A stretch of 45,296 nucleotides of DNA from a virus, in IMG/VR virus record IMGVR_UViG_3300020165_000035, positions 1 to 45,296 of that record; one strand, 5' to 3'. Position numbers and translations under genes: made by a program. Numbering within the stretch: position 1 is the first letter of the stretch; every line of letters begins with the position of its first letter. This document shows, one piece after another, positions 36,780 to 43,800 of the stretch. Under the pieces are notes generated by a model. That model worked only from the letters and a program-made list of their open reading frames with translations. It had not been told where the DNA came from and did no database searches.

Positions 36780-38255
36780 TTAGGCGTATGTGCCACAGTC
36801 GATTACTTCAAATTCAAGCGATTGGGCATATATCTTGGGTGAAAATTCCCATCGTGCCGAATCGACTCCGTTGTTTGCATAACGAGCATACGCATAGGGA
36901 GATGCTGAATCTCCTATCGCAATACCGGCACCGTTAGCGAGAACAGCGGTTGGTGTTCCATTCGCAATAACAATCTGTTGATCTTCTACTAATAATTCTG
37001 TTGTTGAGATATTAGTCTGTTCGCCGTAAACAAAGAGATTTCTATTTACTATCAAGTCACCATCAATTGTGGTAGAGTCTAATGTCGTAAGACCATCTAC
37101 ATTAAAATCGACATCTACTTGAACATTCTGTTTGAAGGTTGCGCTTGCTGAATCAAACGTTGCAAGCAATGGGAAAGACGGTCCACCATTCCTAAATTCT
37201 ATTGCACCATTATCATCATCTGAGTATAGAACAACTTTTTGATTTGCTGTTTGAGTTCCTAGTTCTATTGCCCCGCCTTGACTTAATTCAAGTCGTGCCC
37301 TAGTTGATTGAATACCCCCACTTCTAAATTCAAGTGATTTATTATAAGTAACAAGACTAATTGACCCGCCTTCTGTTAACTCTTGCAATCGGATTTCTGA
37401 TCCAGGATTACCTTCTGGTCTGAATATTAATCCTCGATCATTAAAGGTAGGTCCAGTTGAACCATTTATAATTAACAAAGGGTCAATCGTAGTTGAGTCT
37501 AATGTTGTAAGACCATCTACGTTGAGATCTTCATTGATCTGTAAAATATCAAACGTTGCTGAGTCGAGGATGGCTTGTCTTACATGAAGAGTTCTCCATC
37601 TCTGCAAAGCAGTTCCGAGGTCATACGTATCTGTGATATTGGGTATAAGAGAAGAATTAATATCTGCACCGAAAACAACGTTATCGGTGTTCTGATCACC
37701 CACCGTAATCGTTCCGGAAGTTCCTGCTTTCAAGGTCGCTATACCATCAACAGTTAGAGTACCATCGATTTGTACGTTCTGTGTGACCTGCAGGTCGCCT
37801 GTGACCTTGGTTAAACCAGTGCCACCACGTAACACTAGGTCATTTGTTGCTTCTGTTGATACAGAGTCTTTGTTAAAATATAAAAAATCTACAAGAAGTT
37901 CGTTGAGTTTTTTATCGTCATCTACCAAAAGAGAGGATGCAGCAGTAACAATACCGCGCTGATGATTCATCATGTCGGTGAAATATTTACCGCCGATAGT
38001 ATGAATCTCAGACGAATAGTAATGCGATACCGAGTCGCCTTGGGAGTTTACATCTGGTTCATATAATATGTTACCAGCACCAATATAAAGACGATCACCG
38101 CCATTACCCAAACCGTCATCGTTAGTATCTGCTAATAAAGAATATGCTATCTCAGAAACTTGTATTAACGATTTTCCAGTACCATCTTCTACTGGCAGAC
38201 CCCTAGTTGTCGAGCGTCTTATTAATATTGTGGCATGAGAAGAATCGTGGGACAT
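36780..38255 (-). CDS. Tail-fibre-like protein sharing modules with the 2456-aa gene (491 aa)
   Basis: The protein starts MSHDSSHATILIRRSTTRGLPVEDGTGKSLIQVSEIAYSLLADTNDDGLGNGGDRLYIGAG, a start I recall from cyanophage fibre proteins. It has two to three DGLTTLDSTTIDG modules (near residues 175, 253 and 393). It ends with an ISTTELLVEDQQIVIANG unit and ARWEFSPKIYAQSLEFEVIDCGTYA. It is likely a fibre or fibre-base component. The ATG overlaps the preceding TAA (TAATG at 38255), so it is probably co-translated with the 69-residue protein. The next gene starts 26 bases on, with no exact late promoter between. Confidence 0.85.
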   Translation of the reverse strand: MSHDSSHATILIRRSTTRGLPVEDGTGKSLIQVSEIAYSLLADTNDDGLGNGGDRLYIGAGNILYEPDVNSQGDSVSHYYSSEIHTIGGKYFTDMMNHQRGIVTAASSLLVDDDKKLNELLVDFLYFNKDSVSTEATNDLVLRGGTGLTKVTGDLQVTQNVQIDGTLTVDGIATLKAGTSGTITVGDQNTDNVVFGADINSSLIPNITDTYDLGTALQRWRTLHVRQAILDSATFDILQINEDLNVDGLTTLDSTTIDPLLIINGSTGPTFNDRGLIFRPEGNPGSEIRLQELTEGGSISLVTYNKSLEFRSGGIQSTRARLELSQGGAIELGTQTANQKVVLYSDDDNGAIEFRNGGPSFPLLATFDSASATFKQNVQVDVDFNVDGLTTLDSTTIDGDLIVNRNLFVYGEQTNISTTELLVEDQQIVIANGTPTAVLANGAGIAIGDSASPYAYARYANNGVDSARWEFSPKIYAQSLEFEVIDCGTYA

Positions 38256-38464
38256 TAGTAATCCCCACCGTCAAAGGTTGCGACATTCAAAACGCTAGAT
38301 GCTTGCCATAGACCAAGTGTTCCGTTATAAACTAAAACATCTCCTTCTACCGCCCCAGTAGCATTTACACCCGGAATTCCTGCTGCTTGAACAGTTCTAA
38401 CAGGAGTTCCGACTACAATTTTATCAACAACAATGGTTTTATTATTGGTTAGTTTATAACCCAT
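38255..38464 (-). CDS. Small virion-associated protein (69 aa)
   Basis: The protein contains KLTNNKTIVVDKIVVGTPVRTV, then GDVLVYNGTLGLWQASS, the short 'VLVYNG..GLWQ' motif common at the base of phage fibre proteins. It has no membrane segment. AAGGAG lies eight bases ahead of the ATG. It is nine bases after the preceding stop and overlaps the 491-residue fibre gene. It is probably a fibre or baseplate accessory piece, but its function is not known. Confidence 0.7.
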   Translation of the reverse strand: MGYKLTNNKTIVVDKIVVGTPVRTVQAAGIPGVNATGAVEGDVLVYNGTLGLWQASSVLNVATFDGGDY

Positions 38465-38473
38465 GAGAACTCC

Positions 38474-38845
38474 TTACTTTGTCACTGAAGGTGTGACTTG
38501 AATATGACCTTCAAGTATTCTTTCAATAATATAAGTGAGGTTGCCACTACCATCTGATTCACTAACATATGCCATTTCTACATCATAAACGTATCGTTTT
38601 TTAGTGTTAAGTAAATCGGTTTGTTGGTTGGTCAGCGATAAATTTACAATACCATCTGTGGGCGGATCCGCAATTATTCCTGTGAAAAGTATCTTCTCAC
38701 TAGAATCTGCACCGTAACTCGGTTTCATTGAAGCATTGACTGTATAGTCAGTTAGGTTTTTAATGCTCTTATCTTTGTTTATTAAATGCAGTTCAATTGA
38801 AACATCGGTTCCTTGATCGATTGTGATGTCTTCGTAATACGCCAT
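38474..38845 (-). CDS. Small beta-rich protein, possible baseplate/fibre adaptor (123 aa)
   Basis: The protein starts MAYYEDITIDQGTDVSIELHLINKDKSIKNLTDYTVNASMKPSYG. It continues GIVNLSLTNQQTDLLNTKKRYVYDVEMAY and ends RILEGHIQVTPSVTK. The pattern of a binding-type beta-sandwich with a closing 'RILEGxIxVTPxVT' resembles N-terminal Ig-like domains of phage baseplate upper proteins and small cyanophage fibre-associated proteins. It is first in a late transcription unit, with TATAAATA 30 bases upstream of its ATG. There is no strong ribosome site. The call is by pattern only. Confidence 0.7.
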   Translation of the reverse strand: MAYYEDITIDQGTDVSIELHLINKDKSIKNLTDYTVNASMKPSYGADSSEKILFTGIIADPPTDGIVNLSLTNQQTDLLNTKKRYVYDVEMAYVSESDGSGNLTYIIERILEGHIQVTPSVTK

Positions 38846-38875
38846 TAGTACAGTCCGTGAGAATACTTATGGTTT

Positions 38876-38883
38876 TATTTATA
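38876..38883 (-). promoter_or_regulatory. T4-type late promoter TATAAATA (fibre cluster)
   Basis: Exact TATAAATA on the minus strand, nine bases after the stop of the oxygenase-like gene and 30 bases before the ATG at 38845. It shares AATTGTTATAAATAAAA with the gp18 promoter. No other exact octamer was noticed before 22557, so it may serve the whole fibre cluster. Confidence 0.75.
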
Positions 38884-38892
38884 ACAATTAGA

Positions 38893-39576
38893 TTACTGAT
38901 CCGAAGATATACCTTCAATAATCCATTTTTGGAGTTCTTTTGATCGATAAGTAGTATCTAAGGTAAAAGCAATCGTCATTCGCCAATCATCATTTCTTGC
39001 TGAATGATACATTAATTTTTTAGGATCTTCTTTGTATGAGGCAAAATACCCTACTTTACATTGCCATCCAGTTTTATCTGGAATTTTAACTATCTGTTTC
39101 TTTTCACGATCTAGAAATGAAAAATGTCCTTTTCCGCTTTCACTCCAAGTAAATATAATATTATATGCACTCGCGTTAGCATTATTATGCCAACCTATAA
39201 ATCCGCCTGGCGGATAAACTGAAAATAACGCATTAGATTTAAAAGCGTTTTTAAGTTTAAACTCTTCTAATCTACTCCAAACCTTTTCCAGTAGCGACAC
39301 ATATTCTTCGCCTTCTGAATCGGGATTTAATTTAAATGTATTAAGTTGTAAACTATAACTTTTAAGGTAATCAGGAAATCCTTTATGACTGTGACCTTCT
39401 TTTAATACTTCTTTAAGATAGTCTATTCCAGTCCAGTAATCTGCTTGTTTATAAGTAAAATTATGTCCTATACAATAAAAATGTTTTAAAAAATCAGATT
39501 CCTTGCATTGTTCAAAAAACGAAAGATCATTTAAAAGTTCCAGATTTCTAATAGGAACATCCGTCATTGTGGTCAT
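38893..39576 (-). CDS. 2OG-Fe(II) oxygenase-like protein (227 aa)
   Basis: The C-terminal half has the layout of a double-stranded beta-helix dioxygenase: FSVYPPGGFIGWHNNANASAYN with H130, a core strand IIFTWSESGKGHFSFLD, and MYHSARNDDWRMTIAFTLD with H191 and R199. In this superfamily the two His plus an acid bind iron and the Arg binds 2-oxoglutarate. Here the usual HxD/E is H-N-N, so the acidic ligand is absent at position 132. I recall similar HxN proteins in marine phages, but cannot check. The N-terminal 110 residues are helical and charged. The ATG overlaps the glycosyltransferase stop (ATGA). It may hydroxylate a protein side chain or have lost catalysis; the neighbours suggest a fibre protein substrate. 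Confidence 0.6.
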   Translation of the reverse strand: MTTMTDVPIRNLELLNDLSFFEQCKESDFLKHFYCIGHNFTYKQADYWTGIDYLKEVLKEGHSHKGFPDYLKSYSLQLNTFKLNPDSEGEEYVSLLEKVWSRLEEFKLKNAFKSNALFSVYPPGGFIGWHNNANASAYNIIFTWSESGKGHFSFLDREKKQIVKIPDKTGWQCKVGYFASYKEDPKKLMYHSARNDDWRMTIAFTLDTTYRSKELQKWIIEGISSDQ

Positions 39577-40337
39577 CTTAATCTACTTCTTGCTAAACTT
39601 TCTTTTTTAGGAACAGAATTAGAATAATGAAATACAACCGGTTCTTTATCGTTACAATGATCCCATTCATATCCATGAAAGTTATTCCATCTGCAATCGT
39701 ATTCGTCATCTAATCTACCTACCAAAATATCAGAATATTTAGGTTCTCGATTTAATAACCACCATAAAGAAAATTGATCCCATCTTGCTAACGATTTAGG
39801 ATAGTTGACGGTATCAGGTGTTCCGTCAGGAGCGGAAGGCCACCACTCGCCGCTATACTGTTTAACAGTAAGGTCATACCAATCGTTCATTAGGTCTTTA
39901 ACGAGAGGTTTGGTCATATCGTAGAGACAAACTGCTCCGCACCAATCAAATGATACACCATTGCCCCATTCATATTCAGCAAAAATATATGATCTTTCGT
40001 CTGTTAGAGCAGTGAACAATACGTGCTTATCTTTAAATAAATCGAATACAGTGGGCAAGTCACCATGAATAATTTCACAATCAGCATCTATATAAAAGGT
40101 CTGGTCAAAGGGAGTGTTTGCCATCCCCCATAACTTTGCTCTTGGATGATTATCACACGTTAAAATATGATCCGCAATATGGGATCCGCCGAGATCTAAA
40201 TATTTTTGTTCTGATACTAAACAAACTTTGGCATCTGGATCAAACTCTTTAATTGAAGAAATTAAATTTAAAGCACTATAATAATAAAACTCTAATCTAT
40301 TTGCTACTACTACATACCCTTTATTTACTTTCGTCAT
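39573..40337 (-). CDS. GT-A fold glycosyltransferase (254 aa)
   Basis: The N-terminus KGYVVVANRLEFYYYSALNLISSIKEFDPDAKVCLV and the motif FYIDADCEI, a DxD at about residues 84-86 from the ATG, are typical of nucleotide-sugar transferases of the GT-A fold. The DxD binds the metal and sugar nucleotide. A later WGNGVSFDWCGAVCLYD segment and RWNNFHGYEWDH fit the acceptor side. The donor and acceptor cannot be told. The ATG at 40337 is chosen because GGA lies nine bases upstream; a TTG at 40343 is in frame but less likely. It overlaps the upstream gene by 17 bases and the downstream oxygenase-like gene by four, so the pair is likely made together. It has no membrane segment, so it acts in the cytoplasm. 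Confidence 0.8.
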   Translation of the reverse strand: MTKVNKGYVVVANRLEFYYYSALNLISSIKEFDPDAKVCLVSEQKYLDLGGSHIADHILTCDNHPRAKLWGMANTPFDQTFYIDADCEIIHGDLPTVFDLFKDKHVLFTALTDERSYIFAEYEWGNGVSFDWCGAVCLYDMTKPLVKDLMNDWYDLTVKQYSGEWWPSAPDGTPDTVNYPKSLARWDQFSLWWLLNREPKYSDILVGRLDDEYDCRWNNFHGYEWDHCNDKEPVVFHYSNSVPKKESLARSRLR

Positions 40338-40779
40338 TATCAATTTCCAAAGACTTCAATAATACAACTGCAATCCAAGCGTTCATTTCAATATCGCTTT
40401 TAGATCCTCGAATTTTAGTTCGAAGTGCTTTATCTGTACATTCACGAACCTCTTTGATTTCGAAAGCTTTCAACTTGAGTCCAAACAAATGTTCTAACCC
40501 AGCAGATCTTTCTCTCTGATTTTTTTTCAAATCAGTCTCATTTTTTTCTTTGAGTTTAGTTTTACGGCGTATGTCCGTATTTTTAGTGATTCTGTCTTCA
40601 CCAATTTCTGCGAGTAGTTGTGTCCATAATGGATTGACGCTACCGTCAGGAAGATTTTTAGGAACAGGTTGCTGTCTATTTTCGACAGTGCCATCATCTT
40701 TCTCAATCGTATAGATTGACATTGCTTCTGTTTTTTCTTTATTGACCCAAAACGGGTTACTTTGGAAATATGCTTTCAT
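40321..40779 (-). CDS. Conserved small protein of unknown function (152 aa)
   Basis: The protein starts MKAYFQSNPFWVNKEKTEAMSIYTIEKDDG and has a proline-rich loop (QQPVPKNLPDGSVNPLWTQLL). It then has a very charged helix (RRKTKLKEKNETDLKKNQRERS) and a C-terminal helical region with KLKAFEIKEVRECTDKALRTKIRGSKSDIEMNAWIAVVLL. AAAGGATG lies just before the ATG. The helical, charged character and its place after a long fibre gene recall tail-fibre assembly chaperones, but no family is recognised. It lies 48 bases after the peptide-repeat gene and overlaps the glycosyltransferase start. Confidence 0.75.
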   Translation of the reverse strand: MKAYFQSNPFWVNKEKTEAMSIYTIEKDDGTVENRQQPVPKNLPDGSVNPLWTQLLAEIGEDRITKNTDIRRKTKLKEKNETDLKKNQRERSAGLEHLFGLKLKAFEIKEVRECTDKALRTKIRGSKSDIEMNAWIAVVLLKSLEIDNDESK

Positions 40780-40827
40780 ATATCATCCTTTAAAAATACT
40801 CAATCATCTCATATATCTAGTAGTTTA

Positions 40828-43800
40828 TTATCTCTGTGTATCCACTTCGAAAGTAATCACGACATTAACATCATCACTTCCTGCACCGACCTTACGGATT
40901 TTAATTCGTGCTTGGTCTGTAAGTGATAGATTTGAGTTTGCGTTGGCGCTTCTTCCAAGAACAGTTCTAGTTGTTCCAAGAGAAACATAACCGGTTGTAG
41001 TTCCAGTTATGGTTCCAGACACCTGAGTTATTTCAACTTCATAGTCGCTTCCGCTTGCCACTTGTCGATCATCTGCTGTTAACCACTTATCTATAAGAAT
41101 ACTGCTAGGTGTCGTTCTGTAAAAATCTCCCTGTCCTGCAAATTGTAATTGACCACTGGAGTTTAACGCAATACCTGACTCTAACACGTCACTAGTGCCA
41201 ATTGCTGCTTGACTGTTTTGAGATTTTCTAACAGTAATTGCCGTCATCTGAGCATCCGGTTGATCAGCAGATGCTGTGCTAGTATCATTTATATAGACTG
41301 CTTGTGAAGTAGCAATTCTGCGTCCACCCGTAGCAGAATCCCAAAGTTCAATCCAGAAATATTCTTCGCCTTCGGTGAGAGTATCAGCAGCAATACCCTT
41401 GAAAAGAGTGGATGACGATACTGCACCGGTTAAATTAACAGCACCTCTGGACGTTTCTCCATTATTGAAACTAAGATCATTTGCATCAGCCGTTCCTAAT
41501 TCTCCGTTGATAGTGTTATATGCATAATAAACGGTTTCATCAAATCCTGTATTTGCTCTCGTAATTCTCGTATTTAGAGTTTCTCCTTCATCAATGCTAT
41601 ATCTTGGTCCAGTCAATGATGGGAAAGAAATATCCCACCCTTGATCATCGTCTACCTTACAATACAGGGTGTAGGTTTCTATTTTCGCAAATTCTGTTCC
41701 GACTAATAATTGATCATCACCGCCAAGAAAACTTTCAGTTCTCGTTACGGTTATAAAGTCGCCTATGAACGGAGTATCTTCTATGTACGATATGTTATCA
41801 ATAAACGGAGTATCTTGAATGAATGGAATATTATCGATATATTCTTGGGTGTCGATTGTTGGTGTATTTTGAATAAAAGGTACTGTCTCATTAGTGTTAG
41901 CAATGAAAGGGATTTGATCAGTGGTAACGGTATTTCGAATGAAAGGGGTATTCCTATCAAAGTTGGTATCCCCTATGAATGGAACATTTCCTATGAATCC
42001 ACCAGGTATATCAATATTGTCTTGGAAGTTACTATTACCGATGTAATCTATAGTAGTGTTGTAATCGAAGTTAAAAATAAAATTGGAAGTAAAGTTTATA
42101 TTACCTAAAAAAGAGACGTTCTCGATGTAATCCTTCTCAAAAATGAAACTTAAAAACCCTTCTACATCTCTAATATAATCACGATCAGTAATAAAATCAC
42201 CGATATAATCCGGAGTTGTAATAGTATCTCTAATATAATCCGGAGTTGTAATAACGTCACCAATAAATGGTGGCGTTGTAATAACGTCACCAATAAATGG
42301 TGGAGTTGTAATAACGTCACCAATAAATGGTGGCGTTGTAATAATATCTTGAATATAATCCGGAGTTGTAATAGTATCTCTAATATAATCCGGAGTTGTA
42401 ATAGTATCTCTAATATAATCCGGAGTTGTAATAGTATCTCTAATATAATCCGGAGTTGTAATAACGTCACCAATAAATGGTGGCGTTGTAATAATATCTT
42501 GAATATAATCCGGAGTTGTAATAACGTCACCAATAAATGGTGGCGTTGTAATAACGTCACCGATAAATGGTGGAGTTGTAATAGTATCTCTAATATAATC
42601 CGGAGTTGTAATAGTATCTCTAATATAATCCGGAGTTGTAATAACGTCACCGATAAATGGTGGAGTTGTAATAGTATCTTTAATATAATCCGGAGTTGTA
42701 ATAGTATCTTTAATATAATCCGGAGTTGTAATAACGTCACCAATAAATGGTGGCGTTGTAATAACGTCACCTATAAATGGCGTATTGCGAATAAAGGGAT
42801 TACGAACTTCTTGAATGTATTGCTGTTGAACGTTATCAATAAAATCTGCTGTACCTTTCGTGTTGCCAATGTAGTCAATTTCTGTATTGATATTGTCAAT
42901 GTAATCGATATTGTCAATATAATTACCAATGAAAGGTATATTATCAATATAATTTACGTTCCGGATATAATCTACATTTTTAATATACGGCGTTGCAGTA
43001 TTAACGTTATCGATGTAGTCAATGTTGTCTTGATAATTAATATTATCAATGTAGTCAATATTATCAGTAAACTCCGCAAGACCTTTCGTGTTGCCAATGT
43101 AGTCAATATTATCTTGATAGTTAATATTATCAACATAATTTACGTTCCGGATATATGGCGGAGTTGTAATAACGTCACCAATGTAGTCAATATTATCTAC
43201 ATAATTGATATTATCAATATAATCTACGTTTCTAATATACGGCGTTTCAGTATTAACGTTATCGATGTAGTCAATGTTGTCTTGATAGTTAATATTATCA
43301 ATATAATTTACATTTTTAATATACGGCGTTGCAGTATTAACGTTATCGATGTAGTTAATATTATCTTGATAGTTAACATTATCAATATAATCTACGTTTC
43401 TAATATATGGTGTAGTAGTATTAACGTTATCGATGAAGTTAATGTTGTCTTGATAGATAACATTATCAATATAATCTAGGTTGGCAATATACGGCGGAAA
43501 CGTAATGGCATCACCAATGTAGTCAATATTATCAATAAAAGGTTGAAGACCCTTCACGTTATCGATGTAGTCAACGTTCTCTTGATAGTTAACATTATCA
43601 ATATAATTTACGTTGTAGATATATGGCGTTGTAGTATTAACGTTATCGATGAAGTTAATATTATCTTGATAGTTAATATTATCAATATAATTTACATTTT
43701 TAATATACGGCGTTGCAGTATTAACGTTATCGATGAAGTTAATGTTGTCTTGATAGTTAATGTTGTCTTGATAGTTAACATTATCAATATAATTTACGTT

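Noticed and set aside
36774-36784. Possible late promoter before the 2154-residue gene (CCTAAATA on the minus strand)
   Set aside because: Only six of eight bases match TATAAATA, and the gap is 26 bases with likely coupling from the upstream gene.
41287-41294. TATAAATG on the minus strand inside the repeat-fibre gene
   Set aside because: It lies in coding sequence for the Calx-beta-like domain, far from a gene start, with one mismatch to the late promoter.
42181-42780. Regular 30-bp direct repeats resembling a CRISPR array
   Set aside because: There are no unique spacers between units; the repeats are contiguous, in frame and code a decapeptide inside a long ORF. No cas genes are present.
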